A stretch of 64,000 nt of DNA, taken from Pseudomonas sp. A34-9 (GTDB lineage Bacteria; Pseudomonadota; Gammaproteobacteria; Pseudomonadales; Pseudomonadaceae). The translations under genes and the position numbers were made by a program. The notes beneath the pieces were generated by a model that had not been told where the DNA came from, searched no databases, and worked only from the letters and a program-made list of their open reading frames with translations. Of this stretch, positions 1 through 8,524 are shown piece by piece; the first letter of the stretch is position 1, and every line of letters begins with the position of its first letter. Location of the stretch: assembly GCF_029543085.1 (NCBI RefSeq), contig NZ_CP119967.1, positions 3,994,501-4,058,500 of the forward strand, given 5' to 3'.

Positions 1-1
1 T

Positions 2-448
2 GGCGCCGCGGACATGGGCGCCACCGGTCATGAACAAGACATCGCCAAAGCCAATCAGGTGCGCCTGCTGACCTGGGCGCAACCGGAAGAAGTGCTGCTC
101 GACGATCAGGGTCATGTGCGCGGCATGCGCTTCGCTCGCACCGACCTGGTCGACGGTCGCCTGCAAACCACCGGCGAAACCTTCGAACTGGCGGCCGATG
201 CGATCTTCAAAGCCATCGGCCAGGCCTTCGACGGCAGCGCCCTCGCCGACCCGTTGGCCCGCGAACTCAAGCGTCAGGGCGAACGCATTTACGTCGATGA
301 AAATCTGCGCACCAGCATCCCCGGCGTGTATGCCGGCGGCGACTGCACCAGCCTCGATCAGGACCTCACCGTGCAAGCGGTGCAGCACGGCAAACGCGCC
401 GCCGAGGCAATCAACGCTCAACTGATGCTCAACGTGGAGGCTGCGTAA
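2..448 (+). CDS. preT: PreT-like NAD-dependent dihydropyrimidine dehydrogenase subunit (3' part only)
   Basis: The reading frame is open at the left window edge, so only about the last 148 residues are seen. They carry the C-terminal FAD-binding signature of glutamate-synthase-like oxidoreductases (GVYAGGDCTS, then a stretch resembling the final flavin-contacting helix). In the PreT/PreA enzyme this subunit takes electrons from NAD(P)H and passes them to PreA for reduction of uracil and thymine. The stop abuts the ATG of preA with no gap, so the two are almost certainly co-translated. The assignment rests mainly on this partner, because the N-terminal Fe-S and NAD-binding parts lie outside the window. 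Confidence 0.85.
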   Translation, partial: GAADMGATGHEQDIAKANQVRLLTWAQPEEVLLDDQGHVRGMRFARTDLVDGRLQTTGETFELAADAIFKAIGQAFDGSALADPLARELKRQGERIYVDENLRTSIPGVYAGGDCTSLDQDLTVQAVQHGKRAAEAINAQLMLNVEAA

Positions 449-1723
449 ATGGCCGATCTGTCGATTGTCTTCGCTGGCATCAAAGCGCCGAATCCGTTCT
501 GGCTGGCTTCCGCGCCACCGACCGACAAGGCTTACAACGTGGTCCGTGCCTTTGAAGCGGGCTGGGGTGGCGTGGTCTGGAAAACCCTCGGCGAGGACCC
601 GGCGGCGGTCAACGTGTCGTCGCGTTACTCGGCGCATTACGGCAACAACCGTGAAGTGCTCGGCATCAACAATATCGAGTTGATCACCGACCGTTCGCTG
701 GAGATCAACCTGCGCGAAATCACTCAGGTGAAGAAGGACTGGCCGGATCGCGCGCTGATCGTTTCGCTGATGGTGCCGTGCGTCGAGGAATCGTGGAAAC
801 ACATTCTGCCGCTGGTGGAGGCCACGGGCGCTGATGGCATCGAGCTGAATTTCGGCTGTCCTCACGGCATGCCTGAACGTGGCATGGGCGCGGCGGTCGG
901 TCAGGTGCCGGAGTACGTCGAGCAAGTCACGCGCTGGTGCAAGACTTACTGCTCGCTGCCGGTGATCGTCAAACTGACGCCGAACATCACTGACATCCGT
1001 GTCGCCGCTCGCGCGGCTCATCGTGGTGGCGCCGATGCGGTGTCGTTGATCAATACGATCAACTCGATCACCAGCGTCGATCTGGAACACATGGTCGCCC
1101 TGCCCACCGTCGGCAGCAAAAGCACGCACGGTGGCTACTGCGGCTCGGCGGTGAAGCCGATCGCGCTGAACATGGTCGCCGAGATTGCCCGCGACCCCCA
1201 GACCCAGGGATTGCCGATCTGTGGCATTGGCGGCATTGGCAGTTGGCGTGATGCGGCGGAATTCATGGCGCTGGGCAGCGGCGCGGTGCAGGTGTGCACG
1301 GCGGCGATGCTGCATGGGTTTCGCATTGTCGAGGAGATGAAGGACGGTCTGTCGCGGTGGATGGACAGTCAGGGCTACGCCAGCATCGCCGAGTTTTCCG
1401 GGCGTGCGGTGGGCAACACCACGGACTGGAAGTACCTCGACATCAACTATCAGGTGATCGCGAAAATTGACCAGGAGGCATGCATTGGTTGCGGACGTTG
1501 CCACATTGCTTGCGAGGACACGTCACACCAGGCGATCAGCAGTCTCAAACAGGCGGACGGGACGCATAAATATGAAGTGATCGATGACGAGTGTGTGGGT
1601 TGTAATCTGTGCCAGATCACTTGTCCGGTGGCGGACTGCATCGAGATGGTGCCGATGGAGACTGGGAAGCCGTTTCTGGACTGGAATCATGATCCGCGCA
1701 ATCCGTATCACGTTGCGGTCTGA
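449..1723 (+). CDS. preA: NAD-dependent dihydropyrimidine dehydrogenase subunit PreA
   Basis: A 424-residue protein with an FMN-binding TIM barrel of the dihydroorotate/dihydropyrimidine dehydrogenase family. Cys137 in NFGCPHGM matches the catalytic loop cysteine of dihydropyrimidine dehydrogenases. Two C-terminal 4Fe-4S ligand sets follow: C345/348/351/355 and C382/385/388/392. It reduces uracil and thymine to the 5,6-dihydro bases, the first step of reductive pyrimidine breakdown, using electrons delivered by the PreT flavoprotein encoded just upstream. Length and motif order are normal for the bacterial two-subunit enzyme. The later pathway genes (hydantoinase, ureidopropionase) are not in the window and probably lie to the left. 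Confidence 0.93.
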   Translation: MADLSIVFAGIKAPNPFWLASAPPTDKAYNVVRAFEAGWGGVVWKTLGEDPAAVNVSSRYSAHYGNNREVLGINNIELITDRSLEINLREITQVKKDWPDRALIVSLMVPCVEESWKHILPLVEATGADGIELNFGCPHGMPERGMGAAVGQVPEYVEQVTRWCKTYCSLPVIVKLTPNITDIRVAARAAHRGGADAVSLINTINSITSVDLEHMVALPTVGSKSTHGGYCGSAVKPIALNMVAEIARDPQTQGLPICGIGGIGSWRDAAEFMALGSGAVQVCTAAMLHGFRIVEEMKDGLSRWMDSQGYASIAEFSGRAVGNTTDWKYLDINYQVIAKIDQEACIGCGRCHIACEDTSHQAISSLKQADGTHKYEVIDDECVGCNLCQITCPVADCIEMVPMETGKPFLDWNHDPRNPYHVAV

Positions 1724-1742
1724 ATAGGGGGCTGATCCTGAA

Positions 1743-2012
1743 CGGCCCTCACCCTAACCCTCTCCCAAAGGGAGAGGGGACTGATTGGGGAATATTTCAG
1801 AAATCCACCGACCTGAACGATTTGCTTTGAATCCGCAATCGATACATGCACAGGCGCGAACTGCCTTGAATCCATAATCGATACATGCACAGGCAAGAGC
1901 TGCTTTGAATCCATAATCGACTGGATCTTTCAGGTCGATGTACCTCGCAAGACACCTCGGTCGGCCCCCTCTCCCTCTGGGAGAGGGCTGGGCGGGCGGC
2001 GTTCCGATGAGG
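1743..2012. repeat. GC-rich hairpin-bounded intergenic element
   Basis: This fills the 310-bp gap between preA and the TetR gene. It opens with CCCTCACCCTAACC and a CCTCTCCC/GGGAGAGG hairpin. It closes with a second CCCTCTCCC/GGGAGAGGG hairpin and ends near GATGAGGGTTAG, the complement of the opening. The middle contains GACCTGAA (about 1810) and its complement TTCAGGTC (about 1930), enclosing the 39-bp direct repeats listed separately. A related element is split by the IS481 copy at 42.0-43.3 kb. No convincing coding region lies in it. As two hairpins between convergent genes it may also stop transcription, which is inference. Confidence 0.75.
1827..1922. repeat. 39-bp tandem direct repeat, about 2.5 copies
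   Basis: Units at 1827-1865 and 1866-1904, and a partial unit at 1905-1922, each start TTGAATCC and continue with (C/T)AATCGATACATGCACAGGC in the full copies. The two full units differ at only a few positions. The repeat forms the core of the hairpin-bounded element. The 39-bp period is a multiple of three, which explains the repetitive short open frames on the minus strand; I do not regard those as genes. Confidence 0.85.
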
Positions 2013-2033
2013 GTTAGCTTTTGATCCTGCACT

Positions 2034-2654
2034 TCAGGGTTCCAGGCCGATCCCACGCAATATCACACTGGTCACCGTCTGCACCGCCCGCTCAAACTGC
2101 ATGTCCGACAACGGCTGATGTTCATTCAGAATATTCACCTGATGATCAAAGTCGGCATAGTGCTGCGTCGACGCCCAGATCATGTACAGCAGGCTCGACG
2201 GCTCCACCGGCAAAATCCGCTTGTCCTCGACCCACTGGCGAATCTTCGCTTCCTTCATCTTCGCCCAGTCATACAGACTGACATCCAGCGCCTCGCCCAA
2301 CGTCGGCGCGCCGTGGATGATTTCGTTGGCCCAGACTTTCGAACCGTAAGGACGGCTGCGCGAATGGTTCATCTTGGCGCGGATGTAACTGCTCAACACC
2401 ACGCGCGGGTCGTCGAACATCTCGAAGCACAGCGCGTCCTGTTTCCACACTTCCAGCAGGTCGAACAGCACCGCGCTGTACAGCTCGCTCTTGGTGCTGA
2501 AGTAGTAATGCAGGTTGGAACGCGGCAGTTGCACTTCAGCCGCGATGTCGGCCATGGCCGTACCGCCAAAACCTTTTTCGGCGAAGACTTTTTCCGCCGC
2601 CAGGAGGATTTTCTCGACGTTGTTGCGACGAATCTCGATCTTGTGATTGCCCAT
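2034..2654 (-). CDS. TetR/AcrR family regulator, RutR-like
   Basis: A 206-residue repressor-type protein. The N-terminal helix-turn-helix is at about residues 28-50 (ADIAAEVQLPRSNLHYYF), followed by the all-helical TetR ligand domain. The open frame continues far upstream, but MGNHKIEIRR is chosen as the start because homologous sequence begins there and the upstream part antisenses the gap and copC. Size and the DNA-binding region resemble RutR-type pyrimidine-responsive regulators, and it lies convergent with preTA, so control of pyrimidine catabolism is plausible but not shown. A short palindrome 12 bp upstream is a candidate autoregulatory site. Confidence 0.8.
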   Translation of the reverse strand: MGNHKIEIRRNNVEKILLAAEKVFAEKGFGGTAMADIAAEVQLPRSNLHYYFSTKSELYSAVLFDLLEVWKQDALCFEMFDDPRVVLSSYIRAKMNHSRSRPYGSKVWANEIIHGAPTLGEALDVSLYDWAKMKEAKIRQWVEDKRILPVEPSSLLYMIWASTQHYADFDHQVNILNEHQPLSDMQFERAVQTVTSVILRGIGLEP

Positions 2655-2665
2655 GAGGGCTCCCT

Positions 2666-2680
2666 GACAACAGCGTTGTC
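2666..2680. promoter_or_regulatory. Palindrome upstream of the TetR gene, candidate operator
   Basis: GACAAC-AGC-GTTGTC is a perfect 6-bp inverted repeat placed just upstream of the TetR start codon, in the divergent gap with copC. TetR repressors often bind such palindromes at their own promoters. It does not match the RutR consensus that I know (TTGACCA/TGGTCAA), so the assignment is tentative. Confidence 0.35.
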
Positions 2681-2793
2681 CAAGACTAGCATCCGCTCTG
2701 GTGCGCGGGCGACCGCTGCAAACAAAACTTCGTACAGCCGTGCGCGGATGGCTAAACTGACGGTTCTTTGATCCTGCCTCAGAGGTATTTGCG

Positions 2794-3156
2794 ATGCTGT
2801 TCAAGAACGTCCTGACGACCACTGCCCTGCTCGCTTCGCTGTTCGCCGCATCTTCCGTATTCGCCCACGCCCACCTGAAAAGCCAGACCCCGGCGGCCGA
2901 CAGCAGCGTCGCCGCCCCGGCCGATTTGCGCCTGACCTTTTCCGAAGGTGTCGAAGCCAAGTTAACCAAAGTCACCGTGACACACGATGGCGCACCGGTC
3001 GCGCTCAACCCCCTGAGCACCGAGAGCGACAAGAAAACCCTGATCGTCACTCCCGTCGCTCCACTGACGGCCGGCGAATACAAAGTCGAATGGCGTGCAG
3101 TGTCGGTCGACACGCACAACAGCGAAGGCGCTTATCAGTTCAAGGTGAGCCAGTAA
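2794..3156 (+). CDS. copC: Copper resistance protein CopC
   Basis: A 120-residue periplasmic protein. A 24-residue signal peptide is followed by HAHLKSQTPAADS, so cleavage after FA would expose an N-terminal His, the copper ligand of CopC proteins. The rest fits the small beta-barrel CopC/YobA domain. It probably binds Cu(II) in the periplasm and hands it to CopD, whose gene starts 3 bp after this stop. No CopA/CopB multicopper oxidase genes are nearby, so this is the minimal copCD form linked to copper uptake or handling rather than a full resistance operon. Confidence 0.9.
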   Translation: MLFKNVLTTTALLASLFAASSVFAHAHLKSQTPAADSSVAAPADLRLTFSEGVEAKLTKVTVTHDGAPVALNPLSTESDKKTLIVTPVAPLTAGEYKVEWRAVSVDTHNSEGAYQFKVSQ

Positions 3157-3159
3157 TTC

Positions 3160-4017
3160 ATGAGTGAAGCGCTGGTGCTGTGCCGCTTTGTGCATTTCAT
3201 CGTGGTGTTGATGCTGTTCGGGGCCTGGCTGTTCAGGCCGTTGCTGCTCAAGGATGAAGCGCTGCAAGTGGATCGGCACCTGGCGCGACTGGCGCGTTGG
3301 CTGGCGGCTGTGGCGCTGCTCAGCGGGATTGCCTGGGCGCTGTTGATCACCGCGAGCATGGCCGGTTCGGCAGTGGCGGCGTTTGATCCGGACACCGTTG
3401 CGCTGGTGTTGGGCAATACTTTTTTTGGTCAGGTCTGGCGCTGGCATCTGCTGATCAATGCCGCGCTGTTGGCGTTGCTGTTCACCCCTTGGCGTTCAGG
3501 TATGCCGTTGCGGCTGGGCTTGAGCGGCTTGCTGCTGGCGACGCTGGCACCGGTCGGGCATGGCGCGATGCTCGATGGTGTGAGTGGGCAACTGCTGATT
3601 CTCAACCAGATCGTTCATCTGACCTGCGTGGCGGCGTGGCTTGGCGGTTTGTTGTTGCTGGTGATGATTCTGCGTCAGCCGAGTGAGCCGATGCACAAGG
3701 TTTTGCGGCGCTTCAGCGGCATCGGTTATGCGCTGGTCACGGGGCTGCTGATCACCGGTTTGATCAATGTGCGCGTGCTGACCGGCCAGTGGTGGCCGAC
3801 ACCGTTGTTCAGCGGGTTTGCATTGATTCTGCTGATCAAGGCACTGCTGGTTTTTGCCATGCTCGGGCTGGCGCTGTTCAACCGCTTGCGGATTGATGAT
3901 TGCGAACAGCGGATGACCACGCTCAGACGCAGCGTGATGCTGGAGTGGTTGCTGGGCATTGGCGCCGTCGCCGCCGTCTCGCTACTCGGCACCCTGCCGC
4001 CAATGATCACAACCTGA
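3160..4017 (+). CDS. copD: Copper transport protein CopD
   Basis: A 285-residue integral membrane protein with about eight hydrophobic segments, typical of the CopD family. It follows copC with a 3-bp gap and is therefore in the same transcript. CopD is thought to move copper across the inner membrane together with periplasmic CopC. His residues near the membrane segments (for example in VGHGAMLDG and IVHLTCVAAWLGG) fit metal handling. A family-A REP pair starts right at its stop codon. Confidence 0.88.
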   Translation: MSEALVLCRFVHFIVVLMLFGAWLFRPLLLKDEALQVDRHLARLARWLAAVALLSGIAWALLITASMAGSAVAAFDPDTVALVLGNTFFGQVWRWHLLINAALLALLFTPWRSGMPLRLGLSGLLLATLAPVGHGAMLDGVSGQLLILNQIVHLTCVAAWLGGLLLLVMILRQPSEPMHKVLRRFSGIGYALVTGLLITGLINVRVLTGQWWPTPLFSGFALILLIKALLVFAMLGLALFNRLRIDDCEQRMTTLRRSVMLEWLLGIGAVAAVSLLGTLPPMITT

Positions 4018-4096
4018 AAATCAAAAGATCGCAGCCTTCGGCAGCTCCTACAGAGTACCCATGTAGGAGCTGCCGAAGGCTGCGATCTTTTGATCT
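4018..4096. repeat. REP family A inverted pair
   Basis: Two copies in opposite orientation of the unit GATCAAAAGATCGCAG...GGCAGCTCCTAC are separated by about 11 bp, so the transcript could fold into one long hairpin. The pair lies between the convergent copD and HlyD genes and runs up to the HlyD stop codon. Such pairs are common in Pseudomonas and may act as transcript ends. Confidence 0.9.
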
Positions 4097-5238
4097 TAAT
4101 GCGGTTGGGTATCGCCGGCGGCGGTATCGATGCTGACGACTACCGACATCCCCGGCCGCAACCGTTCCTCTTCCTGCTGATCGGGATCAATGGTGATCCG
4201 CACCGGCACCCGCTGGGCGATTTTCACAAAGTTGCCGGTGGCGTTATCCGCTTGCAGCAAAGCAAATTCAGACCCGGTCCCCGGCGATATATGCTGCACA
4301 TGCCCGGTGAATTTGCGGTGGTTCAACGCATCGACAGTGAAGCGCACCGGTTGCCCGACGCGCACGTTGTCCATCTGGGTCTCCTTCATGTTGGCGATCA
4401 CCCATTTCTGGTTCGGCACCAACGCCATCAACTGCGCTCCGGAGTTGACGTAGGCGCCGAGACGCACGCCGATCTGCCCCAGTTGACCGTCACGCGGGGC
4501 GACGATCCGCGTATTCGACAAATCGATCCGTGCCAGTTGCACGGCCGCTTCGGCGCTGGTCACCGCCGCTTCCAGCGAGCCGCGATTGACGATCACCGTT
4601 TGCAGGTCCTGGCGAGCGATCTCCAGATTGGCTTTGGCCTGCGCCACCGCCGCAACACTTTGCGCATTGGCGGCCAGCGCCACGTCCATCTCACGCTTGG
4701 ACACCGAACCGTCACCCACCAACTCTTTGTTGCGGCGCAGATCCGCTTCACTTTTGCGTAACTGCGCTTCGCTGTCGGCGACCACTGCCTGACGCAATTT
4801 AATCGTCGCTTCGGCGCTGTTGCGTTGCTGCACCACATTGGCCAGCGCGGCTTTCTGCACGGCCAGTTGGGCGAGTGACTGGTCGAGACGTTGCTGATAG
4901 ATGCGGTCGTCAAGGCGAACCAGCAAATCCCCGGCCTTCACGTACTGGAAATCCTGCACCGGCACCTCATAGACATAACCGGCGAGCTGCGGACCGATGA
5001 TCGTCACCTGCCCGCGCACCGAAGCGTTTTCGGTGGTTTCGACCGCGCTGCTGAACGGCGGCAATTGCCACGCATACAAGACGATCAGCACGCCAACGAT
5101 GGCTATCGCGGCAAATCCCAGCGAGGAGATGACCCGCACCCGCAGCGAGCGTGGCTCGGTGTTTGGCGATGACGGCGGCGCCACCCCTTCAGGCGTGGCG
5201 GCGATGGCATTGGTGGTTGTGGTGGTCGGTTCGGTCAT
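4096..5238 (-). CDS. HlyD/EmrA-family membrane fusion protein
   Basis: A 380-residue periplasmic adaptor. One N-terminal membrane anchor (about residues 38-58) is followed by a barrel-sandwich/lipoyl half (ASVRGQVTIIGPQLAGYV), a long Ala/Gln-rich coiled coil (about 110-210) and the second half plus beta-barrel. The start MTEPTTTT is chosen because its ATG overlaps the MFS stop by 4 bp (ATGA), the usual translational coupling; the longer open frame upstream would run into the MFS gene. With its partner it should form an EmrAB-like pump for drugs or other small molecules, coupling to an outer-membrane channel encoded elsewhere. Confidence 0.88.
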   Translation of the reverse strand: MTEPTTTTTNAIAATPEGVAPPSSPNTEPRSLRVRVISSLGFAAIAIVGVLIVLYAWQLPPFSSAVETTENASVRGQVTIIGPQLAGYVYEVPVQDFQYVKAGDLLVRLDDRIYQQRLDQSLAQLAVQKAALANVVQQRNSAEATIKLRQAVVADSEAQLRKSEADLRRNKELVGDGSVSKREMDVALAANAQSVAAVAQAKANLEIARQDLQTVIVNRGSLEAAVTSAEAAVQLARIDLSNTRIVAPRDGQLGQIGVRLGAYVNSGAQLMALVPNQKWVIANMKETQMDNVRVGQPVRFTVDALNHRKFTGHVQHISPGTGSEFALLQADNATGNFVKIAQRVPVRITIDPDQQEEERLRPGMSVVVSIDTAAGDTQPH

Positions 5239-6890
5239 GAAGAAGTGGCACCGCTCGAAGGTGTGGATGGCGCAGGGGCGACGGCTTTGGTGGTGCTCAT
5301 CAGCCACAGCGCACGAATGGAAAGCCAGATCATGGTCAGCACCGCAATCACGGCGATCAGCATGAACACATCGTTATAGGCCAGCACGTTGGCCTCACGG
5401 GTGGCGGCGTTGGACAGACTGCGAATACCCGCAAGGTTGCGCAGACTCGGATCGGCCAGCAACGAGCCGTACGCCGAGCCACCGCTCTGTACGCGCGCAG
5501 CCACCAACGGGTCAGACAGCGTCAGGTGCTCAACGATGTGACTGGAATGAAATTTTTCCCGGACGATCTGGAAGGTGCCCAGCAGTGCCGCACCCAGCAG
5601 GCCACCGAGGTTGTTGCAGATCCCGAACAGCACGGAAAAGCTCACCAGATTGCGCGGATTGGTCAACACGTTGCGCGTACCGAAGACCATGGTCGGGCCG
5701 AGGAAAAACGTGCTGCCGAAAGCCAGCAGGAACTGACTGAAATAGAGGTTTTCCGGGCGGGTCAGGTTATTGGAAAAGCTGTCCATCACCGACCCGGTGG
5801 CCATCAGTCCGAGCGAGATGATCAACGGCATCAGCAGGTGTTTGGGGTCGATCGTCAGTGCGCTGGTCAACAGCCCCGCGACACTGCCGATCAGCATCAC
5901 CACGTACAGGCTGTGCAACTGCTCATAGCCCATATTCAGGTTCTGCATGAAGCCGACAGCGCCGGTGGACTGCTCCGAGGTGACCATACGAATCAGGGTC
6001 ACCGCCAGCGCCAGGCGGATCATCGTCCCGCTGCCGAGCCAACGGGTCATCAGCATCGGGTTGCTGCGATTATGTTCGATGGCCAGCCCCATCATGATCA
6101 GGGCGATCGACGAAGCCAGGGCGACGCCAATCCAGTCCGCCTCCAGCCACCAGTCGATCCGCCCGAGCGACAACACCGCGCACAACAACGCCACACCGGT
6201 GGCGAGAATGGCGAAGGTCAGGAAGTCGAGTTTTTCGAAGGTTTTGAAACGGTCGCCCGGCGGCAACTTGAGCATCAATACGCAGCCCAGCGACAGCAGC
6301 GCCATGCCCAATTCAAACAGATACAAACCACGCCATTCGGCGATCTGCAGCAAGTCTTCGGAGAACAACCGCGCCAGCGGCAAGGCCAGTTGTGAGGTGC
6401 CGAGGCCGAGCACCAGCGCCTTCATCCGCCACTTCGCCGGGAACGCCTGGATCATGTAATACAGACCCAGAGAACTCAGCGCCGCGCCGACCATGCCGTG
6501 CGCCGCCCGCACCGCCACCGCCGAATTCAGATCGTTGACGAACAAGTGGCCGAAGGTCACCAGCGCATACAACACCAGGAACACCTCGGTGAATGCGCGC
6601 AAACCGAACTGCTGACGAAACTTCACCAGCAGCAGGTTCATCGACACGTTGGTCATCACATACGCCGCCGGCAGCCAGGCCATCTCCGCAGTGGTCGCAC
6701 CAAGTGCGCCTTGCAGATAAGGCAGGTTGGCGACCACCAGCGAGTTGCCCAGACCACCGGTCAACGCCACCAGCAAGCCGACCAGCGCATAGGCCAGCCG
6801 CTTGGGGTTGGAGTGCAACGGCGTCGAGGGGGAACCGGGCAGGCTGGGCTTCTCGTGGGGCTGCCAGTTGCGCGGGGCGTATTGATCCAT
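5235..6890 (-). CDS. MFS transporter, DHA2 (EmrB-like) family
   Basis: A 551-residue protein with about 14 hydrophobic segments, the size and topology of the DHA2 drug:proton antiporters. The N-terminal segment includes LVVANLPYLQGALGATTAEMAW, similar to motif regions of EmrB relatives. It is the first gene of a two-gene operon with the downstream membrane fusion protein (4-bp overlap). No regulator or outer-membrane factor is adjacent, so the substrate cannot be guessed. Confidence 0.88.
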   Translation of the reverse strand: MDQYAPRNWQPHEKPSLPGSPSTPLHSNPKRLAYALVGLLVALTGGLGNSLVVANLPYLQGALGATTAEMAWLPAAYVMTNVSMNLLLVKFRQQFGLRAFTEVFLVLYALVTFGHLFVNDLNSAVAVRAAHGMVGAALSSLGLYYMIQAFPAKWRMKALVLGLGTSQLALPLARLFSEDLLQIAEWRGLYLFELGMALLSLGCVLMLKLPPGDRFKTFEKLDFLTFAILATGVALLCAVLSLGRIDWWLEADWIGVALASSIALIMMGLAIEHNRSNPMLMTRWLGSGTMIRLALAVTLIRMVTSEQSTGAVGFMQNLNMGYEQLHSLYVVMLIGSVAGLLTSALTIDPKHLLMPLIISLGLMATGSVMDSFSNNLTRPENLYFSQFLLAFGSTFFLGPTMVFGTRNVLTNPRNLVSFSVLFGICNNLGGLLGAALLGTFQIVREKFHSSHIVEHLTLSDPLVAARVQSGGSAYGSLLADPSLRNLAGIRSLSNAATREANVLAYNDVFMLIAVIAVLTMIWLSIRALWLMSTTKAVAPAPSTPSSGATSS

Positions 6891-6969
6891 TGAAAGGCCT
6901 TGTGCGGAAGGTGGGTGAAGTTTGCCGCAAATTCACCGGCAACACACATCCCATGGACAACACAAATCC

Positions 6970-7066
6970 CTGTAGGAGCTGTCGAGTGAAACGAGGCTGC
7001 GATCTTTTGATCTGGATTTTTTAAAAGCAAGATCAAAAGATCGCAGCGTGCCGCAGCTCCTACAGG
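6970..7066. repeat. REP family A inverted pair
   Basis: CTGTAGGAGCTG...GATCTTTTGATCT is followed by the reverse-complementary AAGATCAAAAGATCGCAG...GCAGCTCCTACAG. The left copy carries a variant linker (TCGAGTGAAACGAGG). It lies in the divergent gap between the MFS gene and oprD, upstream of the oprD promoter. Confidence 0.88.
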
Positions 7067-7086
7067 GTAATCAGCGTCGACGTGCA

Positions 7087-7168
7087 GTCATCGTATAACT
7101 TGCTGTTGACATTCCCGGAAAACCTAGGAAATATCCGCAACCATGTTGTACGACGACGTATGACAGAT
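7087..7168 (+). promoter_or_regulatory. Promoter and candidate operators of the uronate porin gene
   Basis: TTGACA at 7106-7111 is followed by TTCCCGGAAAACCTAGG and a weak -10-like AAATAT. Two related motifs flank it: GTCATCGTATAAC at 7087-7099 and a CGTATGAC-containing site at 7144-7168. The block TTGACA, then CCGGAAA(A)CC, then CGTATGAC or its complement GTCATACG, is repeated upstream of the udh gene, pointing to a shared regulator. A GntR-type repressor of uronate genes is my guess; none is encoded here. Confidence 0.55.
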
Positions 7169-7202
7169 AATAAAAACAACAAACCTAACAGGGAGCGTCA
7201 CA

Positions 7203-8498
7203 GTGAGCACACTCGTCTGCAGTTCCGTCCGCCCTTCCCGCCTTGCCACGCTTCGCCCGCGTACCACCCTCGGCCTGATCGGCTGCAGCAGCCTGGCCTT
7301 CGCCTTGCCGATGAGCGCTGATGCCGAAGGCTTTCTCGACGACAGCAAAGCCACGCTGAACCTGCGCAATGCCTACTTCAACCGCAACTTCACCAACCCC
7401 GATCACCCGCAGAGCAAGGCTGAGGAGTGGACGCAGAACTTCATCCTCGACGCCAAGTCCGGCTTCACTCAGGGCACCGTCGGTTTCGGCCTCGATGTGT
7501 TGGGGATGTATTCGCAAAAGCTCGATGGCGGCAAAGGCTCGGGCGGCACGCAATTGTTGCCGATCCACGATGACGGACGCCCGGCCGACAACTTCGGCCG
7601 CCTCGGCGTGGCGTTGAAGGCCAAGGTGTCGAAGACTGAATTGAAGGTCGGCGAGTGGATGCCGGTGCTGCCGATCCTGCGCTCCGACGACGGCCGCTCG
7701 CTGCCGCAGACCTTTCGCGGCGGCCAGATCACGTCCACCGAAATCAATGGCCTGACCGTCTACGGCGGCCAGTTCCGCGGCAACAGCCCGCGCAACGATG
7801 CGAGCATGGAAGACATGTCAATGAACGGCCGCGGCGCGTTCACTTCCGATCGCTTCAACTTCGGCGGCGGTGAATACACCTTCAACGACAAGCGCACGCT
7901 GGTGGGCGTGTGGTACGCCGAACTCAGCGACATCTACCAGCAGCAGTATTTCAACCTCAGCCACAGCCAGCCTGTGGGTGACTGGACGCTGGGCGCCAAC
8001 CTCGGTTTCTTCACCGGCAAGGAAGACGGCAGTGCCCAGGCCGGCGACCTCGACAACAAGACTGCGTTCGCCCTGCTTTCGGCCAAGTACGGTGGCAACA
8101 CGTTTTATGTCGGTCTGCAAAAACTCAGCGGCGACGATGCGTGGATGCGGGTCAACGGCACCAGCGGCGGCACCCTCGCCAACGACAGTTACAACGCCAG
8201 CTACGACAACGCCAAAGAGCGCTCCTGGCAGGTGCGTCACGACTACAATTTCGTCGCCCTCGGCATCCCCGGCCTGACGATGATGAACCGGTACATCAGT
8301 GGCGACAACGTGCACACCGGGACGATCACCGACGGCAAGGAATGGGGCCGCGAGTCGGAACTGGCCTACACGGTCCAGAGCGGCCCGCTGAAGAACCTCA
8401 ACGTGAAATGGCGTAACGCGACGATGCGCCGGGACTTCAGCACCAACGAGTTTGACGAAAACCGGATCTTTATCAGTTATCCGATTTCGTTGTTGTAA
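7203..8498 (+). CDS. OprD-family outer membrane porin
   Basis: A 431-residue precursor with an extended basic signal peptide ending near SADAEGFLDD. After it come the family's typical start (LNLRNAYFNRNF), repeated amphipathic strands and a terminal ...IFISYPISLL strand. OprD-type 18-strand barrels in Pseudomonas admit specific small carboxylates and amino acids. Its position just before uronate dehydrogenase, a lactonase and a TRAP transporter suggests uptake of glucuronate, galacturonate or an aldarate. The promoter resembles that of the following gene cluster, so the two are probably co-regulated although separated by a REP pair. Confidence 0.88.
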   Translation: MSTLVCSSVRPSRLATLRPRTTLGLIGCSSLAFALPMSADAEGFLDDSKATLNLRNAYFNRNFTNPDHPQSKAEEWTQNFILDAKSGFTQGTVGFGLDVLGMYSQKLDGGKGSGGTQLLPIHDDGRPADNFGRLGVALKAKVSKTELKVGEWMPVLPILRSDDGRSLPQTFRGGQITSTEINGLTVYGGQFRGNSPRNDASMEDMSMNGRGAFTSDRFNFGGGEYTFNDKRTLVGVWYAELSDIYQQQYFNLSHSQPVGDWTLGANLGFFTGKEDGSAQAGDLDNKTAFALLSAKYGGNTFYVGLQKLSGDDAWMRVNGTSGGTLANDSYNASYDNAKERSWQVRHDYNFVALGIPGLTMMNRYISGDNVHTGTITDGKEWGRESELAYTVQSGPLKNLNVKWRNATMRRDFSTNEFDENRIFISYPISLL

Positions 8499-8524
8499 AG
8501 CCAAGTCGCCACACCGAGTTTCCC

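Noticed and set aside
1708..1914. Short minus-strand frame with a repeated PVHVSI motif
   Set aside because: It is only a translation of the 39-bp tandem repeat, with no ribosome site.
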